From NCBI GenBank assembly GCA_037974335.1, contig CM075760.1, positions 66,517,477 through 66,581,476 of the forward strand: 64,000 bases of DNA, read 5' to 3'. The position numbers and the translations under genes were made by a program. Below are positions 54,949 to 64,000 of this stretch, piece by piece. Positions within the stretch are counted from its first letter, which is position 1. Each line of letters starts with the position of its first letter. The DNA comes from Prionace glauca. Taxonomy: Eukaryota > Chordata > Chondrichthyes > Carcharhiniformes > Carcharhinidae. The notes under the pieces are model-generated. The model did no database searches. It saw only the letters and a program-made list of their open reading frames with translations, and had not been told where the DNA came from.

Positions 54949-55699
54949 ACCTGTGTGTTTTGTTTGTTTTGTGTGGATGTTTGTAGATGTGTTTCATCAT
55001 TGTTTTGGACTACATTTGTTAAGATTCATCTTTCTGGGGAATTAACCTCACCTTGTGTCTTTAATTAAAGGCATTTCTGGAAGTTTAAAAACGGAACCAC
55101 AAAAATCCTTAATGTTTCTGGTTATTGTTGTTGTAAAGAACATGCTAAGTTTCTCTGCTTGTGTACGTGTGATATTTGTGAATTGCTTCAAGCTTTGAGG
55201 TTTTCTGTCTGTGATTTAAATCAAAGTTTTTTTTAAAAGTGTAATTAATAAAACTTTTTTTTCCACGTTATATTTACTGACCAGAGACATGATTCCAGGG
55301 TATTTTACTAAACCTGCAGGAATTTTAATCCAGATACAATTCATACATGAGAATGATGGTTTTAATTTGTCTTGGTTATTTAAAATTTGGGAGATGTAAA
55401 ATGATTCTGACCAATCCTGTGTTGGATTGACCTTGGGTTAAATTTCCTGTCAGATCCAAAGATTTATTCCTGATGCAATTGACACAATGGAAAGGAAAAT
55501 TCTAGGATTGGATACTGAAAGAAAAAGTTTAAAATGTGAGATTATTAAATAGAAATGATTCCCAGACTGTGTGGTCATTAGATTAAAACAAAGGAAGGGT
55601 GCTGATGTCCATTTGAGAACTTTTAATCCACCCCTTTTCAAACTAAGGGAGTCTGTGTACAAAGCCCAAGGATGGTAGATAAGAGGGTCTGGAAAACTT

Positions 55700-57250
55700 C
55701 ATGATGGGAGCACCTATCTGTTCATGAGATGATCACAAAACCCCATAATGCCCAGATACTAATTTCATTGGATATATAATTAATGTAATCTATAATCATT
55801 CTGATTGGATTGTGTCCAGCTGGGATGGGCTCAGTAACTACATAAGAATTGATGTTTTTCTTTGTTGGTTGGAGTTGCACATGGTCAGTCCCTGTAGCTT
55901 CTCCCTGCTGGCGTAACTCAATAAACTGTTTATCGATTGAATCATGCTTGAGCATTGAATGGTTCTTCTGCGTTCATTCCCCTCCAACACACTGGGTACA
56001 TTACCACTTCATCCTTGGGAGTGGCCTGATAGGCAGTAATCCAGACTACAGGTGGACTTTGGGGGGGTGCCTTTCACGAATCATGTGTTTGGTCGTTGTA
56101 AATGTGCATTCAAAATGGTTGGAAGCACAGATCATGAGTAATATTACATCTCCTGTGACAATAGAGAAGCTCTGTCAAATTTTCACAAGCCCTGGGTTAG
56201 CAGATCCGCTTGTTTCAGATAACGACACTCTGTTTACAAGTGAGATGTTTCAGGAATTCATGTAAAGGAATGGTATACGCCATGTGTGTGCTGCACCGTT
56301 TCATCTGGCTACAAATGGTCCAGCAGAAAGTGCTGTTCACACTCTGAAGGAGGGATTGAGAAGAATGGAAAGCGATACTTTAAGAACAAGCTCTCAAGAT
56401 TTTTGTTTGCTTCGTATCACACCACAATCCACAACCGAACTCTCTCCTATTATTTTTAGCTAGAGGGCTGAATTCTCATCTGGATCAGCTTCATCCAGAT
56501 CTCAAAGCAAAAGTGAGTCGGAGACAAGAGAAGTAGAAGGGGAGTCACGACTACCGCACCAAAGAGAGGCAGTTCAAACCGGGCGATCGGGTTTACATCA
56601 GAAACTTTAGGAGTAACCAAAGGTGGTTACCGGGAATAATTTTAAACCAAAGTAGTCCAGTATCTTGGATGGTGAAACAGTAAAACGGACGAGTTATTCA
56701 CAGACACCAAGACCATATTCACTTGTGGTGTGACCCCGAGTCAGGAACAGTTTCAGAGTCAGCAATCATTACTGAGAACATGGCAGAGGGTCATGCTGCT
56801 GTGGATGTTCACCAGGAAATGGTTCCAGCTTTGCCAGTTGACTCTGCTGTGGGAGTGGAAGAGGAACATTCATGTACAGATTCTCAAATTACCCCTTCAC
56901 CTCCCATTCCAGAAACACCATTACAAGATTTACCAGTGGTATTGTACAGGTCACAATGAATCACAAAGCTCCTGACAGACTTCCGTGTGTTAAAGACATT
57001 ACTTTGTTGTATTTCTGTCCTGATGAGGGATTGAAATTTAAGGGGAGAAGTGTTATAGAGTGTTCTTCTCAACCCCTCTCCGTTCTGAGCATGTGTAGGC
57101 TTTGGGAAGGGTGTCATCTGCAAGTTCAGGCTGGTTCCAGTGCTCCTGTTTTCTTTGTTTACTGCTGTTTTTTAAAACTTTGTTATTTATTTATATAAAG
57201 ATCTGCTGCTTTTAACAATACATTCGACTACCTTATTTGTGGACTGAAGT
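55700..57250 (+). mobile_element. Ty3/gypsy-type LTR retrotransposon fossil
   Basis: A broken remnant. Integrase-like sequence lies at about 56060-56450, with further 3' coding sequence to about 57000. A purine-rich AAGGGGAGAAG tract at 57039-57049 followed by TGTTATAG looks like the polypurine tract and start of a 3' LTR. Upstream, 55700-55990 is LTR-like (AATAAA at 55919) and related to 41160-41420, but does not resemble the sequence after 57050, so it may belong to another element. Gag and RT are not seen. There are several breaks; the remnant is old. Family call is from integrase pattern only. Confidence 0.6.
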
Positions 57251-57483
57251 TCCCACAGTTGTAAAGCAGCCAGATTAGTTAAATCGACAGCTTGAATTGT
57301 AAGACAATTAAAGAATAAATGATTCATTAATACAGTTGTTAGAAAGGTTAGAATGTAAATTTGAACATAAAAGTTTTTAACTTTTAGAATTATAAACAGA
57401 GTAAGAATGGTTAAAATGCTGTGGGAATTATAAGATATTGCCTTCTGACAGCAACAGAATAGAAAAAACATAAGACTTGTTAG

Positions 57484-57735
57484 GGTGGCCCAGTGGCACA
57501 TTGGTTAGCATTGCTGCTTCACAGTGTCAGGGACCTGGGTTTGATTCCCGGCTTGGGTGAATCTGTGAACTTTGCACATGGTTCCTGTGACTGCTGGTCT
57601 TCTTCTGGCTCTGATTTCCTTCCACAGTCCAAAAGATGTGCTGGTTAGGTGCACTGACCATGCTGTATTCTCCATCAGTGTACCTGAACAGATACCAGAG
57701 TGCAGCGACTAGGGGATTTTCCCAGGAACTTCATG
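57484..57735 (+). mobile_element. tRNA-derived SINE, forward member of a tail-to-tail pair
   Basis: Head GGTGGCCCAGTGGCACATTG, B-box GGTTTGATTCC near 57538-57548, a diverged core, and 3' end CCCAGGAACTTCATG, meeting the reverse copy at 57736. Confidence 0.75.
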
Positions 57736-58018
57736 TATTAGTGTCACAAGTTGGCTTACATTAATATTGCAATGAAGTTACTCTGAAAATCCCCGAGTCA
57801 CCACACTCAGGAGCCTGTTTGGGTACATTGAGGGAGAATTTAGCATGGCCAATGCATCTAACCAGCATGACTTTTGGACGTAGGAGGAACTCGGAGCACC
57901 CGGAGGAAACCCACACAGACACAGGGAGAATGAGTAAAATCTGCAGACTGTGACCCAACTGGGAGTCAAACCCAGGTCCCTGGCACTATGAGGCAGCAGT
58001 GCAAACCACTGTGCCCTA
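57736..58018 (-). mobile_element. tRNA-derived SINE, reverse member of the pair
   Basis: The 3' end, TATTAGTGTCACAAGTTGGC, is at 57736; core at 57895-57910; B-box complement GGAGTCAAACCC near 57961; head at 57995-58015 (CAGTGCAAACCACTGTGCCC). Confidence 0.8.
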
Positions 58019-58099
58019 CGGGGAGGTGTTGGGAGCTGTTGATTTTACAAGTTATCCATGTTTTTGAAGCCGTCATGTCCTAGTCTGAAAAGGATAGCG

Positions 58100-58235
58100 A
58101 GAAGTCTGTTCATAAGATCGTGGAACAGAATTAGGCCATTTGGCCCATCAAGTCTGCTCTGTCATTCGATCCTGGCCGATGTGCTCCTCATCCCCATGTT
58201 CCTGCCTTCTCCCCATAACATTTCATAAGTTCGTA
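58100..58235 (-). mobile_element. LINE 3' tail fragment
   Basis: GAATTAGGCCATTTGGCCCA, CTGTCATTCGATCCTGGCCG and CCTTCTCCCCATAACA, reversed and short. Confidence 0.6.
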
Positions 58236-58439
58236 TGTTCAATTGTTAAAGCTAAGCTTTCTCCTTTTACTGTTAATCGATACTTTCCTTTTTTATCTTT
58301 GACTTGTTACATTTTTAATGGTTAATAAACTTACTGAATTCACCATTTCAAGTATTCTTTCTAGCCATATGGTTAAGTCACTGGAACCTGGTGTGATTTA
58401 CAGTTATGGAGTTATTGTAAACAAGAGAACCTCATAAAT

Positions 58440-58970
58440 CTTAGTTCAAATAAATCAACATTCTCACAAATGGAATGCTATCCTTTATTACGAGAGAAAT
58501 TGAACATTGAAGTAAAGATATTATGCTTCAGTTATACAGGGCATTGCTGAGACTGCATCTTGAACACTGGGTGCAGTTTTTGTCTCTTATTAAACAAAGG
58601 ATCACAGAATCCCTTCAGTACACCCAGAGGCCATTCTGCCCATTGAGTCTGTACCCAACACCATCCACCCAGGTCCTCTTCCCATAATCCCACACATTTA
58701 TCCTGCTAATCCCCTTAACACAAATTTAGCATAGCCAATCAACCTAACCCACATACCTTTGGTCTTTGGGAGGAAACTGGAGCACCTGGATGAAACCCAC
58801 ACAGACATGGGGAGAATGTGCAAACTCCACACAGACAGTGACTTGGGCTGGAATTGAACCTGGATCCCTGGTGTTGTGATGCAGCAGTGCACTGTGCTGT
58901 CCCATTTTATAAACACCATGGAAACAGTTCAGAGGAGGTTTACTAGATTGATTCTCAATCTTGTAGTGCA
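58440..58970 (+). mobile_element. CR1-clade LINE fragment split by a SINE
   Basis: Forward text at 58440-58598 (ATACAGGGCATTGCTGAGAC) resumes at 58906-58970 (AGTTCAGAGGAGGTTTACTA). The gap is a reversed SINE. Confidence 0.65.
58600..58905 (-). mobile_element. tRNA-derived SINE nested in the LINE
   Basis: Tail CACAGAATCCCTTCAGTACA, core TTGGGAGGAAACTGGAGCAC, B-box complement GGAATTGAACCTGG near 58851, and head near 58903. Confidence 0.8.
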
Positions 58971-59050
58971 AAATATTAACTCTTTTTCTCTCTCAACAGA
59001 TGCTGCTAGACCTGCTGCGTTTTTCCAGTTCTTTCTGTATTTATTTCAGA
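58970..59050 (+). repeat. Unassigned interspersed repeat
   Basis: TCTTTTTCTCTCTCAACAG and GACCTGCTGCGTTTTTCCAG; the family also found at 24990-25170, likewise next to a reverse ZNF unit. Confidence 0.55.
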
Positions 59051-59313
59051 TCTATCTGTAGTGATAGGAAAAACATTATTTACTATCCAGGATAAAATAA
59101 ATGTCCTTCATCAGCTTTTGTGTGTCATTTCAGTGGAAATGTGCTTTCCCAGGCTCAAAGTGTATCAGCCCACTGGAAGCAAAGTCATGAGTCCAGCCAG
59201 TCCAGCAGAAAGAAACCCTCCGACCCTCCCATTTCACCAACTGTCAGAATGAACATGGTTCAGTCCTGGATGTGATTAACAGCAACAATAACAGCAGAAT
59301 CCAACACCAGTCA

Positions 59314-60155
59314 TCACTTGTGAACTTGCTGGTGTCTCCGCATATTGGATGACTGAGTGAATCCCTTCCCACACACACAGCAGATGAACGGTCTCTCCCC
59401 AGTGTGAACTCGCTGGTGTTGCTGCAGATTGGATGAGGTTTTGAACGTCTTTGTGCAGAGAGAGCAACTGAACAGCCTCTCCTCAGCGTGAGTGCGCTGG
59501 TGGAGCATCAGATCCCGAGAACGTTTGAAACCACGCCCACAATCAGAGCATTTAAAGGGTCTCTCCTGGGTGTGAGTGAGATTGTGGCTCAGCAGGCTGG
59601 ATGAATGAGTGAATCCTTTCCCACACACAGAGCAGGTGAATGGTCTCTCTCTGGTGTGAATTCTCTCGTGCTCCCGCAGGTGGGATGGCGTCCTAAATCT
59701 CTTTGTGCAGTGAGAGCAGCTGAACGGTCTCTCCCCAGTGTGAATGCGCTGATGAATCATCAGTTCCCGAGAGCTTTTGAAACCACTCTCACAGTCAGTG
59801 CATTTAAAGGGTCTCTCATTGCTGTGAGTGATTTTGTGTTTCGACAGGTTGGATAACTGCGTAAATCCTTTCCCGCACTCTGCGCAGGTGAATGGTCTCT
59901 CTCCAGTGTGAACGCGCTGATGTCTCTGCAGGCTGGGTAAATTAGTGAATCCATCCCACACTCAAAGCAGATGAACGCTCTTTCTCCAGTGTGAACCAGT
60001 CGATGTCGCTGCAGATGAGATAACCGAGTGAACCCCTTCCCACACACAGAGCAGGTGTATGGCTTCTCTCCAGTGTGAATACGTTGATGAGTTTGCAGCT
60101 CAGAGGGGCTTTTGCAACCCTTCCCACAGTCCCCACATTTCCACGGTTTCTCCAT
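59314..60155 (-). CDS. C2H2 zinc-finger protein, 10-11 fingers with one frame break
   Basis: The reverse strand starts at ATG 60155 ([18 protein letters not shown]). Two fingers follow, then the third (CFECG) loses two bases at about 59955 and the frame changes; the remaining open frame (59961-59314, 215 codons) holds the end of that finger and seven more, ending RRHQQVHK. As it stands a full-length product would need the break to be a sequencing error; otherwise it yields a short protein or is a pseudogene. The fingers follow a three-finger period: CGKGF, then C(E/R)(S/R)GFK.SR.LM, then CTK(R/T)F, repeated twice. The decayed unit at 25250-26222 shares the CTKKF finger. Promoter at 61860-62450 beyond a PLE-bearing intron. 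Confidence 0.75.
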
Positions 60156-60655
60156 GTTGGAGGTGTCCTTATGTTGCTCCAGGTTTGACGATAGGTTGAA
60201 GTCTCACACAGAACAAGATTATGATGCCCTGCTGTTTTGGTGCAACATTTTTTATGGCTGTGTAACTGAGAAGCTCTTTCCACAGTCAATGCATGGGAGT
60301 GTGAGGACGGGGCGGGGGGGAAGAAGGCGGGAATGGGTGAGTGTGTGTGGAGAGGGGGGAGTGTGTGTGTGTTGGGGGGGAAGTGTGTGGGTGTGTGTGA
60401 GTGTGTGTGGGGGAGTGTGCGTGTGTGTGTGTGTGGGGGAGCGTGAGTCTGTGGGAGAGTGTATGTCCGTGTCTGCTGTACCAGTCATACTGATGTTTCA
60501 AGAGTGCAAAAGCAGACAGAACAGAGAAACATTTCTCTTTCTGGATTCAAAGGCCAAGAGCATTCAGGTCCCGATGAATTGAGTGACTCTGTCAGATGTT
60601 TTTGTGATGTTTGATTTGAGATTTCTGTCTGCAAATTCCTCACCTTCTGATATCC
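60156..60655 (-). other. Terminal-exon leader with a GT-rich insertion
   Basis: The reverse acceptor TTTTACAG is near 60656. The leader resembles the others but is interrupted at 60295-60470 by GT/G-rich simple sequence, right where the finger-like relic would read. Confidence 0.6.
60295..60470. repeat. GT/G-rich microsatellite
   Basis: Irregular (GT)n and GGGGG stretches, including GTGTGTGTGTGTG near 60419. It is capable of slippage; frames through it are artefacts. Confidence 0.85.
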
Positions 60656-60898
60656 TGTAAAAGGAATTTACAAAATACATCACTTTCAATACAGCACTGA
60701 AATTCAGAACAGACAATTCTAGTTTTTATGGAATATTCTTTCCTCTCTCATTCCCCAAAAGCTGTAAATCTCCATCCCACACACTCTCCCTCCATTCTCA
60801 CTCTGCTGTGTCTAACATTCACCCTCCCAATTCTTCTGAAGGTGCTGATCGAGGCTGATTGACAGATTCATGCTCCCTGCTGCCTGTCCTGGACACAG

Positions 60899-61646
60899 TA
60901 AAAAGTCTGACAACACCAGGTTTTAGTCCAACCGATTTATTTGATAATAGACTCACAAGCTTTCGGGGTTAGTCCCTTCGTCAGGTGAATGGAGAATTCT
61001 GGCCTCAGACAGAGTATATAAAGCACAGACAGTTTAGAGATTACTGATTAGAATGCAAATCCTTACACTTAACCTGCTGTTCAAGACCTGAAGTGGCTGA
61101 CAATGTGAGTGGAAGGAGCACTCATCACAGGTTAAAGAGATGTGTATTGTCTCCAGACAGTACAGTAAGTGGGGTTTTGCAAACCCAGGCAAGTCACGGG
61201 GGTTACAGATAGTGCGACATGAACCCAAGATCCCTGTTGAGACCATCCTCATGTGTGCGGAACTTGATAGCCAAGTTCCACACACATGAGGACGGTCTCA
61301 ACAGGGATCTTGCCTGGGTTTGCAAAACCCCACTTACTGTACCATCTGGAGACAATACACATCTCTTTAACCTGTGATGAGTGCTCCTTCCACTCACATT
61401 GTCAGACACTTCAGGTCTGGAACAGTAGGTTCGGTGTAAGGATTCGCATTCTAATCAGTAATCTCTAAACTGTCTGTGCTTTATATGCTCTGTCTGAGGC
61501 CAGAACTCTCCATTCACCTGATGAAGGGACTAACCTCGCAAGCTTGTGAGTCTATTATCAAATAAATCGGTTGGACTAAAACCTGGTGTTGTCAGACTTT
61601 TTACTGTGTTTACGCCAGTCCAACGCCGGCATACCCACATCGTGAC
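60899..61646. mobile_element. Penelope-like element fold-back, two long arms
   Basis: 60899-61268 is a reversed PLE 3' end; 61266-61646 is a forward one. They meet at GAACTTGATAGCCAAGTTCC. The right arm lacks about 40 bases present on the left (GGGTTCATGTCGC...). The 17-base word GCCTGTCCTGGACACAG at 60882 recurs with one change at 61647, a likely target duplication. Confidence 0.8.
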
Positions 61647-61859
61647 GCCTGTTCTGGACACAGAGAGCTGATAATCTTCATGCTGACAGCCACGTTTTAC
61701 ATTGGACATAAATGAACAGCCTGATGATGTGTGTAATACACTGTATTACCTGGTTACAGATACATGAAGAATCTGAGGGTGAATTTTAGTCAGCGAGTGT
61801 GACCTGGAAGTTCAAAATTGAAGCCCAAAATCAAAATGGAAAGAGGGAGAAAAGCAAGT

Positions 61860-62450
61860 GTTTTACTCACAGATGGTGGAGACAGGAAGAAGCTTGAGTC
61901 TGAAGCTCAATCTTCATTCAGAGAGAGAGTAGCAGCAATTTTGCTGGGCACATTGTCCAATTCCGCATTCAGACAATGAGGGAGCTCTGATTGGCTGGAG
62001 GACCAGAGCCCTTCCGGTCCTCCAACTCTTTCCATTGGTCAACCTCAGCATGAGGCCTGACCAATGGACGCCCTGACGGGCGGGCACTCCTCTGCACATG
62101 CGCAGCGTCCCCTCTCCCTTCGGCTTGCGCAGCCCCGGGGGGAGGGGGACACAACCGAGCGGCTTCTCGCTCTGGCCGGAGCCGCCAGTCGCTTGTCTGG
62201 AAACCTTGCCTGGAGGAGGGGCAGGGGGAGGGGAACAATGGGTGGGGGCGGGGCTCCCGGGTCCGGCCTGCGACTGGAACCCGGAGACGTCATCGCGGAG
62301 CAGAGTGATTCCTATTGGCAGGGTTCCATTGTGATGTCACAATGCGGAAGTCCACGAATGTGTTTCAGAGTGAAACTTCCTCCTCTGGGCAACATCTGGG
62401 AGGAAATCAATGTCTCCCCCTTTCCATTTCTTGTTTATTTGGTTTGGCCT
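61860..62450 (-). promoter_or_regulatory. CpG/CCAAT ZNF promoter and first exon
   Basis: A reverse exon-like block at 61865-61950 ends in a donor (reverse of TTTTACTCACAGATGG at 61861). ATTGG at 61990-61994 and 62034-62038, GACCAATGGAC near 62059, CATGCGCAGC at 62098, GACGTCATCGC at 62287, CCTATTGGCAG near 62312. The forward side keeps GGGCAACATCTGGGAGGAAA, as at 28310, but runs into a LINE. Likely promoter of the reverse ZNF. Confidence 0.7.
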
Positions 62451-62479
62451 TAAAAGAGTTTGATCCATGGCCTCATGTG

Positions 62480-63100
62480 CTGTGGTGTTTCAAAATCTAC
62501 ATTGAATACAAGAGTTGGGATGTCTTGTTGAAGTTGTACAAGACCACACTTGGAGTACTGTGGAGTTCTGTTCATCCTATTATAGAAAGGATATTATTAA
62601 ACTAGAAAGAGTGCAGAAAAGATTTACTAGGATTCCAACGGGACTTGATGGATTGAGTTATAAGGAGAGGCTGGATAGACTGTGACTTTTTTCTCTGGAG
62701 TGTAGGAGGCTGAGGGGTGATCTTATCGAGGTCTATAAAATAATGAGGGGCACAGATCAGCGAGATAGTGAATATCTTTTCCCAAAGGTTGGGGAGTCTA
62801 AAACTAGAGGGCATAGCTTTAAGGTGAGAGGGGAAATACAAAAGTGTCCAGAAAGGCAATTTTTTCACACAGAGGGTGGTGAGTGTCTGGAACAAGCTGC
62901 CAGAGGCAGTAGTAGAGGGGGGTACAATTTTGTCCATTAAAAAGCATTTAGACAGTTACATAGGAGAGGATGGCTATAGAGGGATATGGGCCAAACGTGG
63001 GCAATTGGGATTAATTTAGTGGTTTAAAAAAAGGGGCTGCATTGAGAAGTTAGATCGAAAGGCCTGTTCCCATGCTGTAAACCTCTATGACTCAATTACA
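62480..63100 (+). mobile_element. CR1-clade LINE 3' part, another subfamily
   Basis: Text like KLERVQKRFTRIPTGLDGLS, RRLRGDLIEVYKIMRGTDQ and FFHTEGGECLEQ, then the tail AAGGCCTGTTCCCATGCTGT and CTCTATGACTC. Decayed. Confidence 0.8.
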
Positions 63101-63149
63101 TACTTTTTACTTGTTGTGAGATTTCCTGCCTCTACCACCTTTCCTCCGT

Positions 63150-63385
63150 TTCTCTCTCCATGGACTCTGACCAGAATTCTCTGGCCATTCATGCCGGTAG
63201 GATTCTGCATTCCTGCCGGCAGCACACACCTCCGCCCGTGGGTTTTCTGCTGGTGTGGGGTGATGTTAATGGGAATTCCCATGGGGAGCAGTTGATCAGA
63301 GAGTCCTGCTGCTAGCAAACATCACATCACTTCCCGTCAGCGGGAAGCACACTGCTGGGAGGCCGGAGAATCTTACCCACTGTCT
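63150..63385. mobile_element. Possible MITE-like repeat with inverted ends
   Basis: Left end GAATTCTCTGGCC and right end GGCCGGAGAATCTT are approximate inverted repeats around a CG-rich body with CCTGCCGGCAGCA and CCCGTCAGCGGG. No coding. Class uncertain. Confidence 0.35.
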
Positions 63386-63529
63386 GACCTGTGAGTATTT
63401 CCAGCATTTTCTGTGTTTATTTCAGATATCCCACAGCTGCTCTATTTTGCTATTATTTTATTGGAGGCATTGCTCACAGAACCAACTTTAGAAACACGAT
63501 TGACTAATTTTTTTAATCCACAGATGCTC

Positions 63530-63995
63530 TGGTCCGCCTTGTTGTCCAACAAGGGGCATACACGCGATGGGTCGTGCGAGGGCTGCTCTTGGATGTTGCT
63601 TCGAGAGTTGCCTAGTGCTTCATGTCGTTAGCGTACACTTAAACTGATGGGCAACATGACTGCTCAGTGACTATCACTGTTTGTTGTGCAGATACATGGA
63701 TTTGGGCCAGTATCTGTGGGAGTTTGCACATTCTCCCCGTGCTTGGATGGGTTATCTCCGGGAGCTCAGGTTTCCTCCCACACCCCAAAAAACGTGCACT
63801 TAGGCTGATTGGCAGTAACACATTGTCCCTAAATTAGTCTCCCCTCAATCTGGTTATAATTCCTTTATTGTGGAGTCCAATAGGCGTAGACAAAGGTCGT
63901 AGGGAGAAGAGGGCACTCACAATGTTAAAATGGTGGCACAGGCTCATTGGGCCGAAGGGCCGGTTTCCCAGGCTGTGTTGTTCTCTGTTCTTTGT
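63530..63995 (+). mobile_element. Composite SINE-like element, long form
   Basis: GAGGGCTGCTCTTGGATGTT, CTTCATGTCGTTAGCGTAC, then the SINE core GGTTTCCTCCCACACCCC and LINE-like tail CATTGGGCCGAAGGGCCGGT. It matches the reverse of 4166-4600 along its length. Confidence 0.65.
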
Positions 63996-64000
63996 AATTA

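Noticed and set aside
60112-60582. Valine/cysteine-rich 156-codon frame
   Set aside because: Translation of the GT-rich microsatellite.

Overview
The window looks like a piece of a cartilaginous-fish (probably shark) nuclear genome. It is intron- and repeat-rich, with no prokaryotic signals, and carries three kinds of repeat I associate with elasmobranchs: a CR1-clade LINE ending in an 8-bp TTCTTATG-type tail, a tRNA-derived SINE with a TTCCTCCGGGTGCTCCGG core, and Penelope-like element (PLE) 3' ends coding a GIY-YIG-type 'YIGET' protein. The species call is inference; no search was run.

The host content is a cluster of tandem C2H2 zinc-finger (ZNF) genes. Nine long finger arrays read open or nearly open: 1149-2297 (-), 5945-7294 (+), 15549-16559 (+), 19508-20056 (+), 29634-30566 (+), 37983-38657 (+), 46115-47065 (-), 50379-51392 (+) and 59314-60155 (-). 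At least ten decayed finger relics lie between them. Each unit follows one plan: a CCAAT-rich promoter with exon 1, an intron, then one terminal exon with a conserved acceptor (TTTACAG|GATATT...), a leader and the whole finger array, followed by a shared 3'-flank block. No KRAB, SCAN or BTB domain is visible. Several arrays carry a frameshift or lost finger, so the cluster looks like a birth-and-death family.

Layout: 1-4 kb, reverse ZNF with promoter and a four-copy CRE-like array; 4-5.2 kb, a perfect PLE palindrome, SINEs and LINEs; 5.2-10 kb, forward ZNF, relic and old LINE; 10-18 kb, relics, CpG-rich promoter, 12-finger ZNF and LINE; 18-25 kb, six-finger ZNF and many LINE/SINE pieces; 25-32.6 kb, reverse pseudogene, bidirectional promoter, forward ZNF and a relic split by a LINE; 33-40.4 kb, reverse relic, bidirectional promoter, LINE mosaic and eight-finger ZNF; 41-43 kb, an isolated promoter; 45-47.6 kb, an inverted copy of the 37-40 kb unit; 47.7-51.5 kb, bidirectional promoter split by a PLE, then a 12-finger ZNF; 52-58 kb, minisatellite, LINE, a Ty3/gypsy-type fossil and SINEs; 59-62.5 kb, reverse frameshifted ZNF, PLE fold-back and promoter; 62.5-64 kb, LINE, a MITE-like repeat and a composite SINE.

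The most notable signals are PLE 3' ends sitting as fold-backs with target-site-like duplications; the same PLE family recurring at one equivalent intron site in three paralogous ZNF units; a reused CCAAT/GGTCCTCC promoter module, apparently bidirectional; and an inverted duplication of a whole ZNF unit. No clearly new molecular system can be claimed from sequence alone. The strongest candidate story is a KRAB-less ZNF cluster expanding and decaying among active retroelements, with shared promoter modules.
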